DNA of 64,000 nt from Axinella damicornis (lineage: Eukaryota; Porifera; Demospongiae; Axinellida; Axinellidae). Of the stretch, positions 31,301 to 43,600 are shown in pieces. Numbering within the stretch: position 1 is the stretch's first letter; each line of letters starts with the position of its first letter. Below the pieces are notes generated by a model. It saw only the letters and a list, made by a program, of their open reading frames with translations, was not told the origin of the DNA and did no database searches. Both the position numbers and the translations under genes were made by a program. The stretch is from the NCBI GenBank assembly GCA_963931865.1, contig OZ007515.1:3844701-3908700 (forward strand), read 5' to 3'.

Positions 31301-34300
31301 AAAGCACAAAGGTGCTACGATTGTACGAGAGTCAATCCAGAGCGTAGGTGAAATTTTTCCGCACTTCGCGCAGATTGGATCGGCGCTGCACACCTCTACG
31401 CACTGCCCTTGGCAGTGGCCATACCACTGTAAATAGCTTGCTACGGGCCTGCATGGATGCATGATTACCAATGAACAGTCAAATTAACGTTACTCACTTT
31501 CAAATCTGCGTATGCTCCAGCTGCGTCAAACCCACACGTTTTGGAATCATAGTGGCGGTAGGATTTCACCTCCAAGCCCGAGTTCCTATAATTAGGAGGA
31601 CCATGCATCTAGAGCTGTGATATTGCTCCTTGAATCATTATTGATTATTGGGGGTTGAATAATTGCCGATTATCCAATTATTGGTCAAAATTTGTGGAGG
31701 CATATGATGTATGTAGTGCATGATGCTTCATTGAGCTCAAAATATGTACATACCACCAAGTATTACAAACATACACATACGTACGTTTAAGCTACGATGT
31801 GAGTTTCCTACGATACACCATGAATACACTAGTGTATGAATCCACAATAGCTGCTGTAGTATAGTTTGCTACAAGTTTACAGTATTGCATTTTCTGTTCC
31901 ATTTATTGTGCTCGCTAACATACTCACAAGCAGATTTTATCTTAATTTTACCACCAATAATTGGTCTAAGATCTTGATATTGATCAACTATTGATTATTG
32001 GTCCCAGCTCTACACGCATCCCATAATTACATCACATATACACAGGGTAATTTAACTGTGATATCACTCTGCATGAGGCACTTTGAATGAGGCTACATTC
32101 ACCATGCAGCTTATCTAAGGCATAAATGCATACATTCTTTGTCCAGAATCTGGAGACACCAAACTAGGCACATGCACATACCTGAAGACAGGGGCGTGGT
32201 TTGGCCATGAAGGGTTAGTGAGGTAGATGGTCTTCGAATAAGGGTAGAACTTTTGCTGTGGAGCAATTAAGCGAAGGTGGTCAGAAGAGTGGGTAAGAAG
32301 TTGATTCTAAGGATGTACTGTGGCTCACCAGGAACATGCCTGCTAAGCGAAGTGCTCCAGTCCCTGAAATGGCCTGTGCTGTCACATACTGCGTGCAAGT
32401 ACATGCATAATAAGATGCAATAAGCAATATATACCACACACACAGCATGTCTGGATACAGATCTATCATGTTCACTGACAGATCATGCATACATGTTATT
32501 ACCAATCTGTGGACTGAAGGCCACATCAATGCATTGCATGCACTACCAAAGTTGCAACATGCACGTGTTACAGTAGTGTTACTGTAGCCTCATTCCCAGG
32601 CCGCATGGGAGGCCTGGGAATGAGGCTATAGTGTTACTGCAGCTGTGATAGAGTCTTACGCTAAAAGATCAGTAGGCTCATTCCCAGGCCCACTTGCCTA
32701 GCAACTATATGCATCTAGCCTCATTCCCATGCAGGCTAGCTTTCTGTCACAGATTATGCCTAGAGAAAACTCAGAGCCTGCATGGGAGGTGATATGTTGC
32801 TATGGTGACATCACTGGAAGTTTCGGAAACTCTGTGTGTATTACTGGATTACTAATTGCTGTGGTCTTCCGGGTATCCCAATTCGCATACTGACAATAAC
32901 ATGAACGTCATGGTGCAGTAGATATAACATCATGGTGGCACAGTATCACATGAAATCCTCCAAGGCCTTCATTCCTAGTTTCTCCAAAACTGCAAGACAA
33001 TATCTGGGACAGAAGGCCTAGATGGATGGATACTAGGCACTGGGGAGGTTGCTATATAAGGGCAAAGGGTACATTTGGCTTGTAGATGAGACCACAAAGG
33101 GCATAGTAGAAGCCCAATGGTGCAGTGCAATTTGGCTATAGGCTTGGTGAGAATACTGCTGCTACCTGAGTATATCAAGTTCCCAGCAGTACAAAGTAAA
33201 CAACAACATGATTGTGTCAAGCAGCTGTAGAGTTGGTCAATCTAATAGTGAATCTACCAGTGGCTCTAGTCTTGAACCAGTGGCTCGAGCCTCGAACCAG
33301 TGGCTCGAGCTTCGAACCAGTGGCTCTAGCCTCAAACAAGTGGCTCTAGCCTCGAACCAGTGGCTCTAGCCTCGAACCAGTGGCTTGAGCCTCAAACTAG
33401 TGGCTCGAGCCTTGAACCAGTGGCTCTAGCCTCGAACCAGTGGCTCGAGCCTTGAACCAGCAGCTCTAGCCTCAAACCAGTGGCTCTAGCCTCGAACCAG
33501 TCACTCTAGCCTCGAACCAGTGGCTCCAGTCAGTGGCTCTAGCCTCGAACCAGTGGCTCCAGTCAGTGGCTCTAGCCTCGAACCAGTGGCTCTAGCCTTG
33601 AACCAGTGGCTCTATAGCCTCAAACCAGTGGCTCACACAAACGACACCTAGTCGTCTCATCCCGTGGCTTAGCTGGAAACTCACAAGCTTGTTCTTGAGG
33701 TTTTCATCATCTTTGCCAAATGCCAGCTTGGCTGCTTCTTTCCTGAACGACTCATACCCCATGATGCCTGCATACTCTTTGTCCAGTCCTCGCTCCAGCA
33801 GCTGCTTCTCAACCTTGTGTGTGTGTGTGTGTGTGCGTGTGCGTGTGTGTACGTGCGTGTGTGTGTGTGTGTGCGTGCGTGTTTGTGCATGTGTGTGTGT
33901 GTGTGTGCGTGTGTGTGTGTGTTTGTGCGTGTGCGTGTGTGTACATGTGTGTGTATGTGTGTGTATGTGTGTGTGTGTGCATGTGCACGTGTAGGGGTGA
34001 TGTAGTTTGAACTCAAAACTTTGAGCTTGAAAACAAGACGGGTGAAAAACTCGGGAAAAATTGTATCAAGTTACCTTTTTGACAGTTGGCAACACAAACG
34101 GATTCCCTTCATGATCTCTGTATGCCCCAATGGCAAGGCTGACTTTGTTTGGCCGTGTGTCCTTCTTGTGTGCCTCCACCAGACCAAAGATGGCATCAGG
34201 GGGGCCCTCCTCGACCTGTGACCACCAGGAGCTGTGTGAGGGTGTGATGGGGTGTGTGAGGGTGTGTGTGAGGGGTGAGTGTGTAGGTGTGTGTGTGTGT

Positions 34301-34524
34301 GTGAGGGGGAGACAGAAGATCTTGCCAGGCATACTTGCAGCAATGATCACGAGGAGCTGAAGGAATAAACAGCAAACTGGGGAGGATTTGAACCATTGGA
34401 AGAAAGAAGGGGAGGGGAGTTACAGGAAACAACAGCAAACAGTTCGTACCTACCTGGCCCTAGCTGCTGCAGGAAACCACTGTCTGGCGAGAGAAGGCAG
34501 TCTGCCGAGTCTGTACAGCGCCAT
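28304..34524 (-). CDS. GOT2: Mitochondrial aspartate aminotransferase, complete
   Basis: A PLP enzyme that interconverts aspartate and 2-oxoglutarate with oxaloacetate and glutamate in the mitochondrial matrix (malate-aspartate shuttle). Exons, 5' to 3': 34524-34454, 34231-34075, 33813-33685, 32388-32329, 32255-32182, 31585-31498, 30844-30776, 30527-30492, 29633-29483, 28895-28730, 28648-28572, 28500-28304. They sum to 425 codons (424 aa; human 430). The first 25 residues ([18 protein letters not shown]...) are an Arg-rich mitochondrial presequence, followed by [17 protein letters not shown]. Family motifs include [30 protein letters not shown] (usually HACAHNPTG) and [12 protein letters not shown], where the Lys forms the PLP Schiff base. 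The C-terminus is [14 protein letters not shown]. Introns hold a G-rich minisatellite and a 20-bp minisatellite. The mitochondrial paralogue is preferred over GOT1 because of the presequence and sequence motifs. Confidence 0.95.
29637..30395. repeat. GGTGGGGGATGGAGGCAGTGA minisatellite in a GOT2 intron
   Basis: About 35 imperfect units of 18-27 bp, almost filling the intron 29634-30491. The strand antisense to GOT2 is G-rich, so the transcript is C-rich here. Long open frames across it are repeat artefacts. Confidence 0.95.
30667..30751. mobile_element. Hairpin MITE in a GOT2 intron
   Basis: TAGCCTCATTCCCAGGCCTG ... AAACGAGGCTA, with GTTAGCCGG to the left and GTTAGCTGG to the right (one mismatch in the duplication). 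Confidence 0.75.
32585..32628. mobile_element. Hairpin MITE with 11-bp direct repeat
   Basis: TAGCCTCATTCCCAGGCCGC palindrome; TAGTGTTACTG flanks both sides (32574-32584 and 32629-32639). In the GOT2 intron 32389-33684. A related, longer inverted pair (TAGCCTCATTCCCATGCAGG / CCTGCATGGGA) lies at about 32716-32790. Confidence 0.85.
33258..33640. repeat. 20-bp minisatellite in a GOT2 intron
   Basis: About 19 units of CCAGTGGCTCTAGCCTCGAA with CTCGAGC/CTCTAGC variants and a few shortened units. Confidence 0.95.
33816..33994. repeat. (TG)n microsatellite in a GOT2 intron
   Basis: About 180 bp of TG with CG/TA interruptions directly upstream (in gene sense) of the acceptor for exon 33813-33685, so CA-rich in the transcript. 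Confidence 0.9.
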
Positions 34525-35027
34525 GATATTGACCTTGCTCTAGAGAACTAGAGGCGGTGATTAGGGGTGGGGCTGAACACGTGCAATTAGTTACGTTAAC
34601 CCCTTGCAAGATCGTGCGCAAGGTCACTCGCAGACACCATGCATCTGTAGCTGTGTGCACAGCTAGCTAGCTAGTAGCCTCATACGCGATTGAAGGCCTG
34701 GGTACGAGGCTAAGCTAGCTAGTTGCTACTGTGGGTGGTTGCTACTGAGGAAGCTAATTGTCCTATTCAATACATTGTTACCTGCAATTCATCGCGGCCA
34801 AGATGCTACAAGAGCAAAGGAGTGGCAAGGAATTGAAGCAGCCATACTATTAATTTTGTTCTCCAGCCAGAGTAGCTGATTTGGTAGTAAATCTGTGTTG
34901 GCCTTGGTATATTAATACCATCATGGGTAAATGTGGCCTTGTTCCCAGGTGTGTGCCTGGAACAGGGTTAGGGTAAGTGAAGTTGACAATTTGATAGATC
35001 AGTGAGTAGGAAGCATCCACATTTCCA

Positions 35028-35474
35028 ATGCATTAAGACCTGCAACAAGGTACTGCCCTCCAATGCATTAAGACCTGCAACAAGGTACTGCCCTCCAATG
35101 CATTAAGACCTGCAACAAGGTACTGCCCTCCAATGCATTAAGACCTGCAACAAGGTACTGCCCTCCAATGCATTAAGACCTGCAACAAGGTACTGCCCTC
35201 CAATGCATTAAGACCTGCAACAAGGTACAGAGGTTTTATGACTCCTTGCAAAGTCAAAAGCCTGAACCGTAAAGCGTGAACTGTGGCTAAATGAGATGTT
35301 GAAGTACTAGCTGAATAGATAATTGCAGGTGTGAACAGCCAGCAATTGCAATTATCTATTCAGCTAGCACTTCAACATCTCATTTAGCCACAGTTCACGC
35401 TTTACGGTTCAGGCTTTTGACTTTGCAAGGTACTGCCCTCCAATGCATTAAGACCTGCAACAAGGTACTGCCCA
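35028..35474. repeat. 35-bp minisatellite, split by an insertion
   Basis: Near-identical units starting AATGCATTAAGACCTGCAAC occur about six times from 35028 to 35228, then once more at 35434-35474 after the inserted palindrome. The near-identity of the units suggests recent expansion. Confidence 0.95.
35229..35425. mobile_element. 197-bp near-perfect palindrome inserted in the minisatellite
   Basis: Arms of about 80 bp (CCTTGCAAAGTCAAAAGCC ... GGCTTTTGACTTTGCAAGG) around a roughly 20-bp loop. The 8-bp CAAGGTAC stands on both sides (35221-35228 and 35426-35433), matching the interrupted repeat unit. This is a hairpin transposable element. Confidence 0.88.
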
Positions 35475-36683
35475 TGCAATTTTTTCACATGAATCAGAAT
35501 ACATGCTGAATGTGTTATAAAAGTGAATATGTTTCTTCACAGTCCTGGCTACAGTGCTGCTGCCAGCACTGCCTGCCTGGCTGCTTTGCTAGCTGTATCA
35601 CTGTGTAGTGCCATCCTCTTGATGCATATAAGGGGTGATGACTGGTCCAGTACACCTATCAAAGTTTGTACTGCAGTTCGAACTAGCTTTCCGTGGTCAG
35701 ACCTGGAATGAAGAAATGGGCAGCTATTAGCACAGAAAATCTGAACACAAGACCCGCCCGCATGTAATATCTTGGGCCGAGGGAGTGGTTAGTGCTTGCC
35801 GCGATGTAGTATGAAGTGAATATTGAAGTCCGAGCAAACTCTGATTCACAATACATGCACCTTACAATATATAGCAACTAAGGCTGGACACAAAGATACG
35901 GACACATTCACAGTATAACAAAGCACAAAAGAGGACAGAACAAAGCATGTGGGGCCAGGGCAGAATCAAAGTAGCAGTGTAAATTAGCCACTAATTATCA
36001 CGATACTACACCACATACATGCTATGCCTGTGTACACTCAAGAGCACAATCATAAAGCTTCAGAAGTCAGAGTTTCTGCACAGACTACTACGCAGCATGA
36101 TTGACAAAAGTTCAAGTTGGCCGCAAAGTCCATTGGGACAGCCAAAAATAGGCTGCAAGGCAAGCTTTCATTACATCCAAGACTATACATTACTCAAGGC
36201 CGTCATAGATAATATAGCTGCTATATTATCTGTGAGGCCGTCTGCTTGATTGCCTGTAGACGTCATTCACATCTGATTTGAGATCTCAATCCATGAGCGG
36301 CCCTGCCCCATGTGACAAGAAATGTAGCTCAGAACACCATGTAGACCCTCTTTTTCACATGTGCAGGAGGGTCTGGGTATGCTGCATGGCCCTGCCCCAT
36401 GTGACAAGAAATGTCGCTCAGAAACCCAGACCCTCTTCAGCTTTTCGGGGAAGGTCTGGGAACGAGACTAGGCCTAGCACGCCAGGAACACAGCCTGTAA
36501 ACACAGGCCCACAAAGTTATCTGCACAGTTCCATGATGTCAATAAGTACCTGTGTGGGCTACAACTGTACTATTGTAACAGTAAGTACCCAGACAGGATC
36601 ATATCCAGTCTATCCACTAGCACCTCTCCGCCTGGCCAGTCACGTGTGTGTGTGTGACTGGCTGGGTGGAGAGGTGCAAGCGG

Positions 36684-37619
36684 CTAGACCAGATCATGGA
36701 CAGGATCATACCAGTTGGTGTGGTGTTTATAGTAGATACGCTTGACGGTTTTGGGCAGTTGGTCATCCCAGAATTTAGCTTTGAGATATCTCTTGGGCAG
36801 ATGTACCATCTGGGAGAACACATACTGAAAAGCAAGGAAGAAACCAAATCATTACACACTACACATGCTATTACTGGAGTCTGATCTAGCAATTTGGGAT
36901 TCCCCATACACGTGACAATAGGGGATAGCTCAGACGTAGCAAGCTAGTCTCATTTCCAGTTCCGTTTTTTTATTCCATTCCAGTGGGTGTGCATGGAATG
37001 AGGCTCTTTCATTCCTACCTCCAAGTTCATGCTGGTGCTTGCACGTACATGTAACTCATTAAGGTGGAGTAGCATGGGAAATGAGGCCAAGTGGTGCGTG
37101 GAAACACATGCCATCTTACCATGAGGTCTTCCTCTTGGGCACAAGGGAACAAATGGATAAAGGTGTTCCCGTCTGGTTTAATTCCCTGCATATTCAGACA
37201 CTGTGAATTACTGCACGAGCTTGTATACCTTCAAGTGTTAAGATATGGCTGCCGCCATGACTGGTATTGCAATAAAACCCTCTTCACTAGTTGTGGTTTA
37301 CACGGAAATGTAGGTGCTGATTTTGTTGGAGTCGCTGGTTGTGAGAAGTTTTTTTTGTTACATGAACAGTCAGTAGTGACCCAAGCCTCGTACCCAGGCC
37401 CGACCTGGGTACGAGGCTATAGTGACCCAAGCTACAGCTCTAAGCACAGTGCCTATGGGAGCAATCCTCCACTGTTTGAAGGTTCTCTCTTGTCAACAGT
37501 GATGGTTTCAGTCACTGAGGTGGGAGCATTCTTGTAGTACGTGCTTTAGGTCAGGATTTGTGTGCATCTGTTGTGTTTAGCTTTTAGATTCTGGTTGTAA
37601 TTCTAGCCTCGATCCCAGA

Positions 37620-37651
<32 letters not shown>

Positions 37652-40600
37652 AGCCTCGATCCCAGATCCCATTCCATAGTGTATTGATTAAGCACATCAA
37701 CTGGCAACAAAGACTGTGAAAGTGCGACTTCTGACTGAGCTATATAGGTAGCTAGCTAGCTACAAGTTCACCGATCGCGACTCGCGGCTGCACGGTTGCT
37801 CACTGTGTTGAAGTCACTGACTCGTAGACCTCTGCTCTTCAAAGGCTACATGGTCATGGGAGCTACTGCATAGCGAAAGAAGACAGCGAGAGTGCTTTCA
37901 CTGTTGCTTGTGCCGCATGTAGCTATACAAGATCATCATGTACTGTCCAAACAGTTCTTGTGCTGCAATTCTACAGCCTGAGGTTGAGTTACATTCGAAT
38001 GCATGCTGCATATGCATGCACTCGCTCAGGCTCGCCCCACAATGTTGTACATTCTGCTAGTTAAACACATCAACTAGGCCATGTATACATGTGTAAGTCA
38101 GACTGAGTGTAATGGGCTGAATTGAGAGGTGTTAATCACTATAGTTCAACTGCTTGGGAACTCTTACCAGTGAACTGGGTTACCTAGCCTTGTTCCCAGG
38201 CCGCTTTCTCTCCTCCCACATGGCCTGGGAATGAGGCTATGAGTTACCCTACTGATACAGTTATGGTATGCCAAATCTGCCCCACCTTGCTCTTCATATC
38301 CTCAAAGAGACTGAGACCGAGGTTCCTGTGACGCTTGAGCATGATGTCCTTGCTGGCGACCTTCAGTAAGCGGTGATACACTGGTCTCCCCCACACCACC
38401 TCTGGTGTGGCTAATGCAAGAAGGACGGATAGTGTGATGGACAGAACGTAGAGAGTAAAACATGCACCGTATGGGTGTGGTCACTGAGGACCATGGCTAA
38501 TCTTCCAATGGCCTTTGCTTGGTTTCGCTGATAGGCCTTTGGGTATAGTCTCATGCCTAGCTGAAGCACCTACGGAACTCCATCTGGAAACATTTGGCAC
38601 TATAGCGGTGAAGCGTGGAACGTAATCAGGGTGTTAATCGAAGCCACATAGAGGCTTAAACAACCATGTGAGTATGTGAGGAGTACTATAGTCTCGTGAC
38701 CAGCATGTCGTTATAATACTGGTACAGTTGGGCCTGACACACCCACATTGCTGAGCTAGAATTCCAGTGGGCAACATAGAACAGTCAAAATTTGTGTTTG
38801 NNNNNNNNNNNNNNNNNNNNNNNNNNNNNNNNNNNNNNNNNNNNNNNNNNNNNNNNNNNNNNNNNNNNNNNNNNNNNNNNNNNNNNNNNNNNNNNNNNNN
38901 NNNNNNNNNNNNNNNNNNNNNNNNNNNNNNNNNNNNNNNNNNNNNNNNNNNNNNNNNNNNNNNNNNNNNNNNNNNNNNNNNNNNNNNNNNNNNNNNNNNN
39001 GTCAAAATTTGTGTTTGCCGAAACAGGCCATCAATCTGTGCATCTCCTGGTCACCCCTGTGGTGCTGATTGGGTCAGATACTGGCCAAAATTTCCATCCT
39101 GTAGCCTCATTCCCAGGCCCCTTCCAGCTTTCCGTCGCTTGCGGTATTTGCAAGTGATAAAAAACTGGGCAGGGGGGCGGGGGGTGGATCCTGCACACCT
39201 CAGCTTAGCAAACCAAGGACATTGTGGTTAACGGACACTTCAGGTGGTGCCTAGTGCTGGAGGCACCTGACACCTCACAGGCTACATAACTGTGTTAGCA
39301 TACTAGTGTTGTCTTAGTTACTGTCTCTGCCTCTGAATTATACCAGCCCTACTACTGGTCTTAGCAGCACTAATCCTTGTCCTGACCTGTCTATACTGGC
39401 CAAATACTGATTCTATGGGTGATCAAAAGCAACAAAAGGCTGGACGGGGCCAGGGGGAGGGTGGAAGGGGGGATGGGGGAGGGGGGGGGAGGGGGGAGGG
39501 GGGGGAGGGGGGGAGGGAGGGGAGGGGGAAGAGAGGGAGGGGGGGAGGAAGGCGGGGAGGGGGGGAGGGGGGAGAGGGGCCTAGGAACAAGGGTAGTGGT
39601 ATTTCACAGAGGTATCCACTGAACAAACTTTACACAAAGGTGTGTTGGAATCAGCTTCTTCACCAGCTTCTTCACCATCATAGCAGTCACTTTTATGAAG
39701 TCGTTGATAATGCACATGCAACCTCCTCTGAATGCTTGCATTCAGTATGAAGTGGGCTGGGTTTGTATGACCGTAACAGGAACCACATACCGGGGGAGCC
39801 TGTATAGTGGTGTGCCACGCCAGCTGCCTCCTCACGGAGTTCATACTGGAGAGAGAGAGGAGCAGGAGGAACAGTGACGACTAGAGTGCACTCAGAGTAC
39901 TCACTCCGTGCACCATTGGTTGAGCCTTGGCGCCTGAAGTCTCGTGCCCAGCACCTGCCCCTGAAAGAGTGGTCTAGCAATGTTCAGCAGGATCTTTAAT
40001 GGAAACAAACAAGCTGCTTTTTGGTTAGATTAACCAACGGTGCACTGACTGCTGCGCTAGTGTTTAAGTTCTCACAACGTATGTGTTAACTAATTATCGG
40101 TTTGCAATCATATAATTTATACTGCTAAACTAATAAAGTCTGCGTAAAGCTCTGCAAGACCATTCAGTGCAGAGGTTGAGACAAGGTATGGGCGCGTCGA
40201 TATCAGATCGGTCACACGCGATTTCAAATGGGTGGAACCAACGAACTGATACCGGCAGGTAATAAGTCAAATGAATTGGCATTAGCTAACCTATTTACTG
40301 CCAATGGACAGACAATTAACACATACACTTTATCCCTGCTGCGCATGCATGCACAGGGTAACTACCCTCAGACCATATTGGCTTTCTAAGAGAGAAACCA
40401 GGGAGCAAAGCTGGAATGTGGTTGGTTATATGCAACCGTCCTTTCCCATCACCATGGTCACATGGCCTGGTTGTGATTGGGTCAAGGTCATGTGACTATA
40501 ATTGCATGCTTACTATCTGATGGAAGCCTTCCATTCCCATCACCATCAGAAGGGGAACTGCCATTTCACTATATACCCAAAATGGAGGACAACCACCATA

Positions 40601-43600
40601 TGCAGCAGAAGCATCTGTGGGGGGAGGGAGGGAGGGAGGGAGGCAGGGAGGGAGGCAGGGAGGGAGGGGAGGGAGGGAGGGATCGAGTGAGGGAAGGCGG
40701 GAGAGAGGGAGGGAGGGAGGGAGGGAGGGAGGGAGGGAAGGAGGGAGGGATTGAGGGAGGGAGCAGGCAGGCAGGCAGGCAGGCAGGCAGAGAGGAGGAG
40801 GAAATGGAGGGAGCGATGGACGGGGAAAGGGAGAGAGGGGATATTGTCAAAACAATAATTATTATCAACCCACTTTGCAATTGGTTGTGGAGTAGATATC
40901 AACTGCTCAGATTTGGATCTATAGATTAGACCTTCGGCATTGGAGAACACCGACAGCAAATATGTGTCGCAAATACATACTTCCTCTTCACTACTTGTTC
41001 AGCATGCACAGACAGTGGACCTTGCAGGGTCTGGTAGCAGAGAGTTGTAACCTTCTTCCTCCTCTCAGGGTGGGGTGCACTCCAGCAGAGCAGGTTAGTG
41101 ACTGCCCTGTACGCCTACAGGAAGAGAACGACAGATCAGTACAGCCACTACATACATACTGTTAGTTTGGGTCCCAGACCAATACACTCCGAGCATGGGT
41201 CCACAAGCTACTATCCACCCCCCTACACACACCTTCACCTGACGGCCTCACCTTCCTACTTGGAGCAATCTGGTACGTTCTTGTCATACATCTGAAGACG
41301 TTCACAGCCTTAGCCAATTTCAGTCCCTGCTGGCATCCCTCTAAGACACCTTCGAAGCCTCTCAGAGTCACTGGCACCCCCTGCGGGACAAGGTAGCGTG
41401 TCAGAACACTGGCTCCCATCCGTTTCGTGTTTGATGGACTCTCATGCACAGCTCTTCCGCATGCTTTCAGCAGCTGTTGTGACACCCTGAGAAGAGAACA
41501 TTTGAGCGGAGTGTACATAGGGTGACCACGAACCACCGCTTTCATATCATCAATTAATGCTGCATGGTGGCATGAAACCTTTTAGGTAGAATTAAACACG
41601 CATGTTGCCATATATAAACATGCCTGTTTAGTTTTGCCTGAAACAGCAACCAAAATCCAAAAGCTCCAGCACTCAGCATGGCACAGCAGTTCCACTACAG
41701 TACATCAATGAACAACAGCTGTGCTTCAATTAGCAGCTGCCTTTGTGGGTCATGGGACATGTATGTATGCATTCATGATGAATGTTTCCATGAATGGGCA
41801 TGCAGATCGAGACATCACAATCACTCATAACATGCATGCTCTGTATATGAGTGCATGTTTTAGCAATAACCATGAATGAAACATTCATAGCCTGTGCATG
41901 TTCCATGCACGTTACGATGTTACACAGGTGAATGTATTGCACATAATATAACCATGAATGGAACATGTCATAGTTTGTGCAGGAAACATGCTAATCCTAA
42001 CCCTGACCCTAATGGTCTAAACGTGCATGGAACCTTTTTTTCTCCAGGGTTCTGTTGTTGTCCTGTACTTAAAGTGTGCTCTTCATTGCGCAGAGAGCTT
42101 GCTACACAGTGTTCGGGTCACTACTGGGTGCTGTAAGTATAAGCTCACATTAGCTTCATGGTGCTTTGATCCTTGCTCCTTTATTGGTGGCTACGCAAAA
42201 GAACTTGAATACCGGTATGTGCTCATAGGCCATGGCGAGAGCTAGGCCTAGGGAGCAACGTACTCTTTGTTTATCTTCAGTCCGTAGCGCAACATGTCTC
42301 TCAGGATTGCCTCCACCTCCGGTGTGTTCCTGCAATGTAGGAATTAAGACACCCAAGTTACGCACATCAGAACCTTCCCACAAAGAATGAGTTTCCTCAG
42401 CTCTGTTGCTATGGCAATGACATTTCTCAGTCTTCTATCCATGTCCACTGCCTACCACTGAGGTTTGAGGTAATTGGTATCTGATTACAGCATTACACAA
42501 TCAAGGGCCACAAATTTGTTAGCTGCACTGATATGCAAATCTGACCTCTGTGCATGGTAACCAATGGATACAGTGCAGGAGTACCATTGCCATACGTACG
42601 TTAGCTACATCCGACTCCTACCTGGCTGTCTGGAACGCGCTGGAATACACCACCGCCTCCCCCTCCTCCGTCCCCCAGTCCTCACTCAGCTGCTGCACCA
42701 GCAATCTCACAGCGGGAGGGCACTCACTCCAGCCCTCACTGGCACCCATGCACAGCTTCACCGCCTCTCTGTACAAACTCCTAGGACAGGGGAGGAGACA
42801 TCATCTCGTCAGGAGACATCATCTCGTCAGGAGTCACAACTACTGCTGAAGTGAGAGTGTCCCCGAAGCACACCTTGACGGCTTGTGTCCAGCCTTCCTG
42901 GCTCTGTCAATGACGACAAGGAGTGCCGTGTGATCCGAAGCGTAGAGGACAGGGAGGGACTGCTCCACTGCCGGTGAAACTGGAATGTGGTGATCCAGCA
43001 TCTGCTCTACCACTGCAAAGAAGGGGAAGGGGAGGGTTACTGTTCTTCAGTATGACAGTGCCTAGCCTCGTTCCCAGGCACTCGAGTGCCTATAGGAATG
43101 AGACTGCATGGATACATGTGTACAGGTGCACTGTGCTGTGAAGAATTAAACTTCATCATCCAGTAGCCACACATTCAGGGTGCAACCTCTTTGGGTCTGT
43201 GCAGCAGCCCATTTTCAATATGGGCACTTAGTCTGTGATGGGCTGATTAAACTTTTGTGACTCTTGTCCTTACTTTTGTTGCTGTGGTGTATTACTTTAG
43301 GGTCCCTTTCTCCACTGGAGTGCACAAGTTCAATTACAATAGGACCTAGGGGAGCAAACTCCATCCTCGTCACACGTTCTGCCGGGTGGGCATGGCCAAC
43401 TAATTTAGTCAGCTACTGAGGTGTATGTATTACAGTTCTGGCTGGACTCACATCGCCTTCCGACAGAGTGAAGACCCTCGTATTTTGCTACCAGTAGCAG
43501 GAGGTTGTTATAGCACTGTGCAGTTATGGCAGCTGTGGGAACTGTGGGAGGTTGACTGCCATTCAGATAGTGGCAGAAACTTGAGAGGAGGGAGGGAGGG

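Larger units (their letters stand above)
34525..36683. other. Intergenic region between GOT2 start and PPR-gene end
   Basis: No convincing gene. It holds the GOT2 5' flank, a hairpin MITE at about 34672-34712 (TAGCCTCATACGCG..., AGCTAGCTAG repeats on both sides), a 35-bp minisatellite broken by a palindromic insertion, and a direct duplication around 36298-36440 (GGCCCTGCCCCATGTGACAA occurs twice). Confidence 0.7.

Noticed and set aside
35028..35474. CRISPR-like array of regular repeats
   Set aside because: Units are contiguous 35-bp tandem repeats without unique spacers, in animal nuclear DNA.
35523..35711. 62-aa frame with a hydrophobic segment (ACLAALLAVSLCSAILLM)
   Set aside because: No splice context, no homology recalled, and codons not distinctive; most likely chance.
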